DNA of 64,000 nt from Dehalococcoidia bacterium (GTDB taxonomy: Bacteria > Chloroflexota > Dehalococcoidia > Tepidiformales > Tepidiformaceae), in contig JADLBC010000049.1 of NCBI GenBank assembly GCA_020847985.1, positions 1-64,000 of the forward strand, given 5' to 3'. The notes beneath the pieces are model-generated. The model saw nothing but the letters and a program-made list of their open reading frames with translations. It was not told the DNA's origin and did not search any database. Positions 18,521 through 26,908 of this stretch are shown here, one piece after another. Made by a program: the position numbers and the translations under genes. Numbering within the stretch: position 1 is the first letter of the stretch; every line of letters starts with the position of its first letter.

Positions 18521-18537
18521 AGGTTGCTCCGAAGCAG

Positions 18538-19776
18538 TTAGTTGACCTCGCGGAAGAGGAGGCAGGAGTTGTGCCCGCCGAGCCCGACGGAGGTCGACAT
18601 CGCCACCCGCACCCGGCGCGACTTCGCCACGTTGGGCACGTAGTCGAGGTCACATTCGGGATCGGGAGTGGTGTAGTTGATGGTGGGCGGCACCTTCTGG
18701 TCGCGAATCGCGAGCACGCACGCCAGCGCCTCCACCGACCCGGAGGCGCCCATGCAGTGCCCCGTGATCGGCTTCACCGAACTGACGCTCGCTTCGAACG
18801 CCGCCTCGCCCATGATCTCTTTGAACACGAGCGTTTCCACCCGGTCGTTCAGCGGCGTGCCGCTCCCGTGCGGGTTGATGTAGTCGATCTCCGAAGGATC
18901 GATGGCGGCCTTGCGAACCGCCGCTTTGACGGCACGCTTGAGCCCGCGCCCCGTCTCGTGCAGCGCGATCATGTCGTAGGCGTCGTTCGAGCTGCCGTAG
19001 CCGATGACTTCGCAGTAAATCCTGGCACCGCGCGCGCGGGCGTGGTCGTAGTCGTCAAGGATCATGGCGGCGCCGCCTTCGCCTGCGATGAAGCCGTCGC
19101 GGTTCAGGTCGAACGGCTTGAGCGCCTTCGTGGGGTTGTCGTTGTCGCCCGCGAGGGCGCGCATCGAGCACCACGTGGCGTGGTAGAGCGGCAGCAGCAC
19201 CGCCTCGGAGCTGCCCGAGATGACGGCCGTCGCGTCGCCGCGGCGAATAGTCTCGAAGGCTTCGCCGATGCTCCCGCCGCCGGTCGCGCAGGCGCTGACG
19301 ACGGCCATGTTCGGCCCCCGGGCGCCGGTCGCGATGGCGATGTGCCCGCTCGCGGCGTCGGGGATGAAGTTCGCGACCAGGAACGGCGTGATCCGGCGCG
19401 GCCCCTTCGTATCGAGGATGTGCTGGTGCTCGACGACCATGTCGGTGCCGCCGCCGCCGGAGCTGAAGATGACGCCGATCATGTCGGCGTTCTCCTCCGT
19501 GATGGCGAGCTCGCTGTCGGCGAGCGCCTCAAGTGCCGCGGAGACGCCGAAGGTGACGCCGCGGTTCATGTACCGCTGCTGCTTGGCGTCCACACGGTCG
19601 CCGAGTTCGAATCCCTTCACCTCGGCCTGCATGCGCACCGGGTAGGGCTCCGGGTCGAACAACGTGATCGGCCCGATGCCGCTGCGGCCTTCGAGCATGG
19701 CCTGCCAGGTCTCCTCGGCGGTGTGCCCGACCGCGGTGACGGCGCCAATACCGGTGACGACGACGCGGCCGCTCAT
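18538..19776 (-). CDS. fabF: 3-oxoacyl-ACP synthase II (KAS II), copy 1
   Basis: A second 412-residue condensing enzyme. Nucleophile Cys163 lies in SACATGGGS and the histidines in NPHGSGTPLND and PITGHCMGASG. It differs clearly from its neighbour (for example GRGLKRAVKAAVRKAAIDP replaces the equivalent helix), so the pair is not a recent duplication. The ATG overlaps the fabD stop (ATGA, 19773-19776), giving tight coupling to malonyl transfer. As with copy 2, it is called KAS II by motif and length; the exact specificity cannot be read. Confidence 0.92.
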   Translation of the reverse strand: MSGRVVVTGIGAVTAVGHTAEETWQAMLEGRSGIGPITLFDPEPYPVRMQAEVKGFELGDRVDAKQQRYMNRGVTFGVSAALEALADSELAITEENADMIGVIFSSGGGGTDMVVEHQHILDTKGPRRITPFLVANFIPDAASGHIAIATGARGPNMAVVSACATGGGSIGEAFETIRRGDATAVISGSSEAVLLPLYHATWCSMRALAGDNDNPTKALKPFDLNRDGFIAGEGGAAMILDDYDHARARGARIYCEVIGYGSSNDAYDMIALHETGRGLKRAVKAAVRKAAIDPSEIDYINPHGSGTPLNDRVETLVFKEIMGEAAFEASVSSVKPITGHCMGASGSVEALACVLAIRDQKVPPTINYTTPDPECDLDYVPNVAKSRRVRVAMSTSVGLGGHNSCLLFREVN

Positions 19777-20762
19777 AGTGCCGCCGCCTCGACGAGCTTG
19801 AAGTTTTCGCCGAGGAGCCCCTCGTGGTCGTCGCTGATGCTCAGGCTGTTCACCTCGTAGTCGATGCGCCGGACGAGCTTGGTGAGGACGCTCCCGGGGC
19901 CGACTTCCATGAACATGTCGACGCCGCGCGCCTTCATCGCCTCGATGGAGCGGTGCCAGTAGACGCCGGAGGTGAGCTGGTCGCGCAACTCAGCGTAGAC
20001 CTCGGGCTCGGTCTCCAGGATCTCGGCGTTGACGTTGCCGACGAGCGGCGCGGCGGGGTCGCGCATGGGGAGCTTCTGGAGGAGGCGGTTCATACCCTCG
20101 CTCGCCTTCGCCATGAGCGGCGAATGGGAGGCGATGGTAATGGGCAGGCGCACGACGCGGCGGGCGCGGGCCTTCTCCGCCAGTTCCATGGCGGTCTTGA
20201 GCGCGTTCACCGCACCGGAGATGACGGTCTGGCCTTCGCAGTTCGCGTTCGAAATGCCGACGTAGCCATCGCGCGAGGCTTCCTCGCAGATCTCGACGAC
20301 CTTCGCCTCGGGCAGCCCGAGGATGGAGGCCATGCCGCCGGGGAACTCGCGCCCCGCTTCGTCCATCAGCCGGCCCCGTTCGCGCACGAGCAGGGCGCCC
20401 TCTTCGAAGGAGAGCGAGCCCGCGGCCACGGCGGCGGTGAATTCGCCGAGGGAGTGCCCGGCGAAGAACACCGGCTCGAGCTTGCGGTCGAGCTGCGCCC
20501 AGCGCTCCTGGAGCGCCGCCAGCCACGCGGCCGAGGTCACGAAGGTGGCGGGCTGCTGGGTGATGGTCGGTTCGAGCTCCTCGGCGGTGCCTTCGAAGCA
20601 GAGCTTCGAGATGCGCATGTCGAGGACTTCATCGGCGCGCTTGAACACGTCGAGCGCGGCGCGGGAAACGCGGGCGAGCCGTTCGCCCATCCCTGCGTAT
20701 TGGGATCCCTGGCCGGGGAAGATAATTGCGAGCCGTCGCCAGGGCTTAACAGCCTGGTCCAT
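19773..20762 (-). CDS. fabD: Malonyl-CoA:ACP transacylase
   Basis: A 329-residue transacylase that loads malonate onto ACP. It shows FPGQGSQYAGMG at the start, the nucleophile Ser104 in GHSLGEFTA, the catalytic His in TIASHSPLM and the closing EVGPGSVLTKLVRR. It is the first gene of the operon fabD, fabF, fabF, acpP, ctaA, ctaB. GGGAGG lies 12 bases before the ATG, and a TGGTAATGT stretch further upstream is a possible extended -10. fabH, fabG and fabZ are not in the window. Confidence 0.95.
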   Translation of the reverse strand: MDQAVKPWRRLAIIFPGQGSQYAGMGERLARVSRAALDVFKRADEVLDMRISKLCFEGTAEELEPTITQQPATFVTSAAWLAALQERWAQLDRKLEPVFFAGHSLGEFTAAVAAGSLSFEEGALLVRERGRLMDEAGREFPGGMASILGLPEAKVVEICEEASRDGYVGISNANCEGQTVISGAVNALKTAMELAEKARARRVVRLPITIASHSPLMAKASEGMNRLLQKLPMRDPAAPLVGNVNAEILETEPEVYAELRDQLTSGVYWHRSIEAMKARGVDMFMEVGPGSVLTKLVRRIDYEVNSLSISDDHEGLLGENFKLVEAAAL

Positions 20763-20967
20763 AGCGCTGAGGTTCCTCCCGGACGGGCGCGATGGGCGCC
20801 GCGTCTTGGGCCCTTACATTACCAGACCGGCGCCACCCGTTACAGGAAGGGGTCCGGACCGAGATCGGCGTTGACCGCGGATGCTTCATTCGTCCTGGGC
20901 GGCCAGGGCGGGGGCCAGGAACGTACACCCAATCCGGTCAACCCGTATACGACGCAGGGGACGACCA

Positions 20968-21387
20968 ATGCTCCGTAGTATCCGCATGGTACCCGTGTGG
21001 GCTGGCCTTGTGGTTTGCCTCCTTACGGCACTGGTGGTGGTGATGCCGCGTGGCGCCTGCGCAATACGGAGCACGGCCGCTCAGAGAGATGGCGCGGCGG
21101 AGGCCGCCGTTGAGCAGGCCGTGCCATCAACCCAACAGCTGGAGTTCCTCGCGGATGGCCGAGTAACCCGGGAGGAGCTGGAAACCGCACTGGAGCGGGC
21201 GGCTCTATGCCTGGAGGAACACGGCATACAACCCGTGCGTCCCGGGCATCCGCAGCTTGAAGGGCGGCTCACCGTGATGGCGTACTTCCCCGACACCGGG
21301 AGCCGTGATGCCGGACGGGAAGCGCTTCGCTCGTGTATCCAGGCGCACTCCGCGCTCGTCGAGAGCGCGTGGAGGAATCAGTCCTAG
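20968..21387 (+). CDS. Small predicted secreted protein
   Basis: A 139-residue protein with a clear signal peptide: MLRSIRMVP, a hydrophobic core (VWAGLVVCLLTALVVV) and a likely cut after GACA. The mature part holds FLADGRVTREELETALERAALCLEEHG, a pattern seen in uncharacterised secreted proteins of Actinobacteria and Chloroflexota, and a second Cys near the end (LRSCIQAH) that could pair with the first. The start is supported by AGGGGA about seven bases before the ATG. Its stop overlaps the stop of the convergent FAD oxidoreductase gene. Function unknown. Confidence 0.7.
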   Translation: MLRSIRMVPVWAGLVVCLLTALVVVMPRGACAIRSTAAQRDGAAEAAVEQAVPSTQQLEFLADGRVTREELETALERAALCLEEHGIQPVRPGHPQLEGRLTVMAYFPDTGSRDAGREALRSCIQAHSALVESAWRNQS

Positions 21388-22697
21388 CCGGCCGCCTTCG
21401 CGTCCCGGTCCATGAGGTCCGCCACCTGTTCGCCCAGGCGGAGGGAGTAGTTCTGGCCGCGGTCCTCGGGGTAGACCTGCGTCGTGTTCGCGAGGTAGAG
21501 CCCGCTGATCCCCGTACGCATCGAGGGAATCGAGCGCGAGTAGTTCGTCGTGATCACCGGCTGGCCGCCCGGGTCCTTGAAGAGCCACATCTGCTTCACC
21601 CAGGCGCGGTCGAACGCCGGGTTGATGGTGCGAATGCCACTCAGGTAGCGCTCGAAGACCTCCTCCGCGGGCAGGTCGAGCAGCGGGTCGCCGGGGGACA
21701 TGTAGTTCGATAGGTACACGATGTGGTTGCCGCCGTACTCCTCGGGGGCCATGAAGTTCGTGTGCTCGATGCACGCCACGAACGGCAACGGGTCGGCGAT
21801 GCTGAGCCAGTAGGTGTCGCTCAACGGCCGATCGAGGGCGAGTACCAGGCAGGTCGCCCACTGGTAGCGCACGCGGTCGAGCACCGCGACATAATCCCGG
21901 GGCAGGTCCGGCGCGATCTTCTTCGTGATGATGTTCGGCGTCGTCATGAGCACCCGGTCGAATTCGTGCAGCTCCCCGCCCGCACGAATGCCGCGCACGC
22001 CGCCGTCGCCGGTCACCACTTCCTCGACCGGGCAATTGAGATGGATGGTCGCGCCCGCGGCGGCCACGCGCCGTCCGAGCTCCTCGATGTACTGGCCGAA
22101 GCTCCCCTGCAGGTACCCGAGCTGTTCCTTCATGCCACCCTTGCCCTTGCGGGAGGCGAAGCGGAGGTACACCTTGCCCCAGAGCCAGGTCATGCCCACA
22201 TTGTCGGCCTGGTCGGCGAACTTGCCGCGCAGGAGCGGGCCCCAGACGCCGGCGAACGCCTTCGACCCCACGGCGCGTTCCATCCAGCGGCGCGCGGTGA
22301 CGCCTTCGTACTTGTTCCAGTCCTTCTGGCGGCGAAGCCAGACCGCCGCCAGTCCCAGCCGCACCCGCCCGATGAGCGAGACCGGCGTGTATTTCAGCAA
22401 GTCCACTGGCGTCACGAAGGGATAGACCTTGCCGCCCCGGAGCATCGCCGTCTTTGACTCGATCCAGCGCATTTTGGGGCCGTAGCCCATCTCGTCGATG
22501 TATCGAATGGCGGTCGTGTCGTTCGTGAAGAGGTGGTGATAGAAGCATTCGAGCCGCTGGCCGCCTGCCTCGAAGGTGACCACCTGCCCGCCGACATCCG
22601 GCCGGCCCTCGAAGATGGCGACGGTGTGGCCGCGTTCCTGGAGCACCTTCGCGGCCGCGAGCCCGAGCACGCCGGCGCCGACGATGCCCACTCTCAC
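21384..22697 (-). CDS. NAD(P)/FAD-dependent oxidoreductase (amine-oxidase/desaturase-like)
   Basis: A 437-residue flavoprotein beginning VRVGIVGAGVLGLAAAKVL, a dinucleotide-binding GxGxxG motif, followed by an acidic strand end (AIFEGRPDVGGQ). The C-terminus has the second FAD block (GISGLYLANTTQVYPEDRGQ). Overall it resembles the amine oxidase/phytoene-desaturase/protoporphyrinogen-oxidase superfamily; the substrate is unknown. The GTG at 22697 overlaps the previous stop (GTGA). It ends the long operon from the YYY protein onward, so it may act on a polyisoprenoid or sugar intermediate of the same pathway. Confidence 0.85.
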   Translation of the reverse strand: MRVGIVGAGVLGLAAAKVLQERGHTVAIFEGRPDVGGQVVTFEAGGQRLECFYHHLFTNDTTAIRYIDEMGYGPKMRWIESKTAMLRGGKVYPFVTPVDLLKYTPVSLIGRVRLGLAAVWLRRQKDWNKYEGVTARRWMERAVGSKAFAGVWGPLLRGKFADQADNVGMTWLWGKVYLRFASRKGKGGMKEQLGYLQGSFGQYIEELGRRVAAAGATIHLNCPVEEVVTGDGGVRGIRAGGELHEFDRVLMTTPNIITKKIAPDLPRDYVAVLDRVRYQWATCLVLALDRPLSDTYWLSIADPLPFVACIEHTNFMAPEEYGGNHIVYLSNYMSPGDPLLDLPAEEVFERYLSGIRTINPAFDRAWVKQMWLFKDPGGQPVITTNYSRSIPSMRTGISGLYLANTTQVYPEDRGQNYSLRLGEQVADLMDRDAKAAG

Positions 22698-23698
22698 GGC
22701 GCCACCGTCCCTTCTTCCTTGCGGCTCACGCCCGTGATCCGCCGGAACGAAACGCCGAAGCTCCAGAGGATGAGCAGCCCGAGGATCGTCGTCGGGATGA
22801 GGACGAAGGCGTGCGACACTATGGCGAACGCACCCGCCGTCGCCTCGGCCACGCCACCGCCCACGAGCACGAGCTTCGCCGCCCATTCGAACGGCCCGGT
22901 GCCGCCAAAGAAGGTCGGGATGATGATGGCCAGGTTCGCCGCCGAGAGCAGCAGCAGGTAGTGCGGGAAATCGACATCCATATGGAAGCCACGCCCGATG
23001 ATCGCGTAGGCCGCGCCCTCGACCGTCCACGCCAGCGCGCTCAGGAACGCGACGGCGACGAACGAACGCGGGTCGTGGACGGAACGCATGCTGCCGACGA
23101 GCGAGTTCGCCATGTCCTCGGCCTTGCTTTCGAAGCGTTCCGGGAGGAAGCGGAGCACGCGATGAATGACCTTCTTCGCCCGCGCCTCGTTCAGCGTGAG
23201 GACATAGAACCCCGCGAGCGCGGCGGTGAACACCGCGGCCGAAACGACGGCGATGGCCTTCAGCTTGCCGTCCTCGAACCCGACCCACGAGCCCGCCACC
23301 AGCAACATGAGCACGAGCGCGCAGCCATCGAACAGCCGCTCGACGGCGATGGTGCCGAAGGTGCCCATGCGCGAAACATGCTCGCGTTCGCCGAGGATGT
23401 AGGCGCGCACCACCTCGCCCGCGCGCGCCGGGAGGAGGTTGTTCGCCATGTAGCCAATGATGGCGTAGGGGAAGAGGCGCACCGGGCTCATTCGCGCCAC
23501 GGGCCGCATCAGGATCGACCAGCGCACGCAGCGGATGGAGATGGCGACGAACAGCACCGCACCGGCGGGCAACAGCCACCAGTACTCCGCCTGCTCGAGC
23601 GCATCGGCGAGTTCACGCGGGTGGGTGGCACGCAGGAACAGACCGATGAAGACGGCGCTGATCGCGACGCCGGCCCAGAATCGCAGTGAACGATGCAA
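22694..23698 (-). CDS. Flippase-like membrane protein (lysylphosphatidylglycerol-synthase TM domain, UPF0104)
   Basis: A 334-residue integral membrane protein with about eight helices. The conserved features YMANNLLPARAGEVVRAYILGE and FFGGTGPFEW mark the UPF0104/AglD2 group (the transmembrane half of MprF without the synthase). Members are thought to translocate lipid-linked molecules. No ATG is available at the N-terminus; TTG at 23698 (LHRSLRFWAGV) has GGGAG eight bases upstream. The gene follows the Agl23-NHL gene by 15 bases, which suggests flipping of a lipid-linked glycan made by the cluster. Confidence 0.88.
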   Translation of the reverse strand: MHRSLRFWAGVAISAVFIGLFLRATHPRELADALEQAEYWWLLPAGAVLFVAISIRCVRWSILMRPVARMSPVRLFPYAIIGYMANNLLPARAGEVVRAYILGEREHVSRMGTFGTIAVERLFDGCALVLMLLVAGSWVGFEDGKLKAIAVVSAAVFTAALAGFYVLTLNEARAKKVIHRVLRFLPERFESKAEDMANSLVGSMRSVHDPRSFVAVAFLSALAWTVEGAAYAIIGRGFHMDVDFPHYLLLLSAANLAIIIPTFFGGTGPFEWAAKLVLVGGGVAEATAGAFAIVSHAFVLIPTTILGLLILWSFGVSFRRITGVSRKEEGTVAP

Positions 23699-23713
23699 AC
23701 GCGATGCTCCCGG

Positions 23714-26700
23714 TCAGGGGATGGGGAATTGCCGCACACGGCCGATGCCGCCTTCGACAATCCAGAGCTTACCATCGAGCGTCTCGACGATTCCGTACGG
23801 CCGGGTCAAGGGGTCCCCATCGCCGCTTACAGTTCCCTTCACCGCCCCGGCCGAATCGTATATGCGAACGGTATTGAGCGACGGCAGCCCCACGGCGATG
23901 CGCCCGTCGCGCAGGGCGCGCAGATACGGCTTGTCGTCCACGCCCTTGCCACCCCAGCCCTCGACCCGGAACTCCGAGCGGTAGCTCCCGTCCTGGTTGA
24001 GGGCGACGACGCGGCCGTTGAACATGTCGGCGACGTAGAACGTGCCATCGGCGGCGGCGGTGATGCCGACGGGCTCATCGAACTGCCCCGGGCCCGTGCC
24101 GGTGCCGCCGATCGCCCGCACGAATTCGCCCTTGACCGTGTAGACGACGATGCGATCGTGGCCGCCGTCCGTGACCCACATGTTGCCCTGACGGTCGAAG
24201 GCCACATCGCGCGGGCCGTAGAGGTCGAAGTCGCCGGGTTTGACCGCCGGGTCCGGGTTCGGCGCCTTGCCGAAGGTTACCCCCGTGGGGACGAGGTCGG
24301 CGGTGAACGTGCGAATCCGCCAGCCGAAGGTGTCGGCGACGACGACGGTGCCGTCGGGTGCGATGGCGAGGCCCCATGGCTGCGCGCCTTCGTTCGCGTC
24401 GCCCGGGTTCACGCGGATGTCGGCCGTCGCGAGGAAGTTGCCATTGGCATCGAACTTCTGCAGCCGCTTGCTCGTGCTGTCGATGACGTAGAGGTTGCCC
24501 TGCGCGTCCCGCTCGATATCGACCGGCGCGCTGAACTGCCCGGGGAGGCGCCCGAAGCCGCCGAACATCGGCCGGCCCGCGGCATCCACCGTAGGCTTCG
24601 GCGGCGAGACATCGCGAAGTACAAGCGAGCGCGTGTTGAGGTCCCAATCGACAGGGAAGTACGCCGCCGCATTCACCGAGCCGCATGAGCCGCAGGGCCG
24701 CACCGACTCGTGCGGGATCGTGCCCCCGAGGTCGTGGTCGCGAATGTAGTGCAGCCACGTCCGGGGCCATTCGGAGAGGCCAAGGTTCGAGACGATGTGC
24801 TTCCAGGTCCCGGGCTTGAACGGCCCGCAGTCACCCGCCCGGGCCGTGCAGGAGCCGTGGCCCGTGTCCATCGCGGCCTTGTAGACCTCGTCGAACCACC
24901 AGCGATGCGGATAGGGGACTGCCTTCTGGAACTCGGGCCCCATCGTGCGTTCGGCGAGCGCGCCATCGGTCTTGGGGACGTTCGCCTGGTTCACCAGCAG
25001 CACGCGGTAATCGCCCGCGGGAATCGGCCCCTGCGAGAGGTCGATGTAGCCCACGCGGCGGTAGTCGCGCAGGTACCATGCCCACGGCCACGCGAACGAA
25101 TCCATCGAATCCACGAGGATCGGCATGTCGTACCCGAGGCCGGTGGCTTCGGCGAGCGCGTCGATCTGCGTCATCAGCCGCGGGATATCCGGGGCGCTCT
25201 GGGTATAGATGAGCATGTCCTTGGGCACGTCCCCGCGCTCGAACGAGGCTCCAATCATCGCCTTCAGCGAGAAGAACGAGAGCCCGCCTACCACCGCCAC
25301 GACGGCGAATGCTCCCAGCGCCCGGCGCCCAAACGGCTGCGACGACCAGAACACGACGGCCGCCGCGAAGAGCACGATGCCCACGCGCGCCAGCGCCGCG
25401 AGGGGACCACTCCCCGGGAGGTAGGCCGCGAGGACGACGCCACCGGCGCCCACGACCGCCGCGCTGACGAGGGGCAGGGCCGCCCGCCGCGTGCTCTCGC
25501 CGCCGGCGGCGAAGGCGGTCCACGCGCGTTGCACGGTCCACGCCGCGAGCACGCACGCCGGGACCGCCAGGTGCATGTTCAGCCACGGCATCTTTTCGCC
25601 CGCCCAGGAAAGCGACAGCCACGTGCCGCCGAGCCATACCCAGAGGAAGCGCGAGAACGCGTTCCCCCGCCAAAGCGACCACCACGCCCCGCCGAGGCAG
25701 ATGACGAGCGGCAGGAATTCGTACGCGGGCAGCAGGAGGTAGTAGTAGAACCACGGCTGGTCGCCGCGCACGACATCGTGCTGGCTCCACCAGTAGTTCA
25801 GGCCGCCCCATGGGCCGGTGCAGAGGCCGTTCGCGTTCGTCCAGAGCGAGGTGAAGAGCGTGAGGTAGATGAAGGCGCAGGTCCCGGCGATGAGCGCCCA
25901 CGTGCGCGGCCGCCACTGCAGCCCCACGAAGGCCGCGCCGCTGATCGTGATCGCGAACAGCCCGCCGATCGCCATCGCGTCCTGCCTGGGCATATCCGGG
26001 CGGCACACCAGCCGTCCCTTCTCCACGATCCATGCCTCCTCCAGCACGGGGCCGGTGATGCCCGTGAGGAGCGGCAGCGTCAGCGTCCCGAGCACGATCA
26101 GGAGGTCCCCCGACCGCGGTAGCGTGCTCCACGTGAAGCTCCGCCGAACCCTCCCTGCGAACGGCCAGAGCGAAACCACCATCCACGCGAACGGCGCCGT
26201 GGACGCCACCCCGGCGATGCGCCGGCCACGCGACGATTGTTCGTTCGCTGCCATCGACTGCGCCGTCAACTCCGCCGCGACGAGCAGGTCGAGGTACACC
26301 AAAAACACGGCGACGACCAGGTAGGTCGCTTCTTTCGTCGCCATCGAACCCGTGAACGACAGCGCGAACATGAACAGCCACCGTTCGCGGCCATCGGCCA
26401 TATAGCGCCAGAGCGCGGCGGCCATCGCGAGGATGAAGAACGCCATGTACACGTCCTCGCGCAGGAACCGGCTGTAGTAGACCACCGTCGGGGAGAACGT
26501 CAGGAAGGCGACCGCCGCGATCGACCCCACCGGCCCGAGCCATCGCCGCAGGAGCAGCGGCAGTGATACGAGCGCCATCCCGAAGATCGCCGGGGAGAGC
26601 CGCGCCGTGTAATCGCTCGCACCGAAGATGAGGAACACCAGCCCCTGCGCGTGGTAGTACAGCGGGCCGTGGAACACCGGGTCGTGGCGGTAGTTCCCCT

Positions 26701-26908
26701 GGATCAGGCCCCACGACCACTGCGCGTGGATGCTTTCGTCGTGGTGGAGCGCCCGGGCCCCGAGGTCCCAGAATCGCAGACCGAACGCGACCGCGAACAG
26801 CGCGACATAGATAGCCAGTTCCCACGAAAGGGCGATGCGTGCCGCCAGCAGGCGGTCCAGCAGTGCCACCCGGGGCGCGCGGCGAACGGGCATCGAGCGT
26901 GCGGTCAT
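23714..26908 (-). CDS. Agl23-type membrane protein fused to a C-terminal NHL propeller
   Basis: A 1064-residue protein. The N-terminal two-thirds is polytopic (about 12 helices) and carries the signature ALHHDESIHAQWSWGL in the first outer loop, followed by HDPVFHGPLYYH. This marks the TIGR03663 'flippase activity-associated Agl23' family, a GT-C-like fold. From about residue 770 the chain becomes soluble and repetitive: NLYVIDSTSKRLQKFD, GTVVVADTFGWRIRTF, NMWVTDGGHDRIVVY and TFYVADMFNGRVVAL are NHL repeats forming a beta propeller outside the membrane. The ATG overlaps the previous stop (ATGA). A longer upstream frame is an artefact. Confidence 0.88.
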   Translation of the reverse strand: MTARSMPVRRAPRVALLDRLLAARIALSWELAIYVALFAVAFGLRFWDLGARALHHDESIHAQWSWGLIQGNYRHDPVFHGPLYYHAQGLVFLIFGASDYTARLSPAIFGMALVSLPLLLRRWLGPVGSIAAVAFLTFSPTVVYYSRFLREDVYMAFFILAMAAALWRYMADGRERWLFMFALSFTGSMATKEATYLVVAVFLVYLDLLVAAELTAQSMAANEQSSRGRRIAGVASTAPFAWMVVSLWPFAGRVRRSFTWSTLPRSGDLLIVLGTLTLPLLTGITGPVLEEAWIVEKGRLVCRPDMPRQDAMAIGGLFAITISGAAFVGLQWRPRTWALIAGTCAFIYLTLFTSLWTNANGLCTGPWGGLNYWWSQHDVVRGDQPWFYYYLLLPAYEFLPLVICLGGAWWSLWRGNAFSRFLWVWLGGTWLSLSWAGEKMPWLNMHLAVPACVLAAWTVQRAWTAFAAGGESTRRAALPLVSAAVVGAGGVVLAAYLPGSGPLAALARVGIVLFAAAVVFWSSQPFGRRALGAFAVVAVVGGLSFFSLKAMIGASFERGDVPKDMLIYTQSAPDIPRLMTQIDALAEATGLGYDMPILVDSMDSFAWPWAWYLRDYRRVGYIDLSQGPIPAGDYRVLLVNQANVPKTDGALAERTMGPEFQKAVPYPHRWWFDEVYKAAMDTGHGSCTARAGDCGPFKPGTWKHIVSNLGLSEWPRTWLHYIRDHDLGGTIPHESVRPCGSCGSVNAAAYFPVDWDLNTRSLVLRDVSPPKPTVDAAGRPMFGGFGRLPGQFSAPVDIERDAQGNLYVIDSTSKRLQKFDANGNFLATADIRVNPGDANEGAQPWGLAIAPDGTVVVADTFGWRIRTFTADLVPTGVTFGKAPNPDPAVKPGDFDLYGPRDVAFDRQGNMWVTDGGHDRIVVYTVKGEFVRAIGGTGTGPGQFDEPVGITAAADGTFYVADMFNGRVVALNQDGSYRSEFRVEGWGGKGVDDKPYLRALRDGRIAVGLPSLNTVRIYDSAGAVKGTVSGDGDPLTRPYGIVETLDGKLWIVEGGIGRVRQFPIP

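Noticed and set aside
17282-19776. KAS-alpha/chain-length-factor pair of a type II polyketide system
   Set aside because: Both proteins keep the active-site Cys, and the neighbours are fabD, acpP and heme genes rather than cyclases or ketoreductases.
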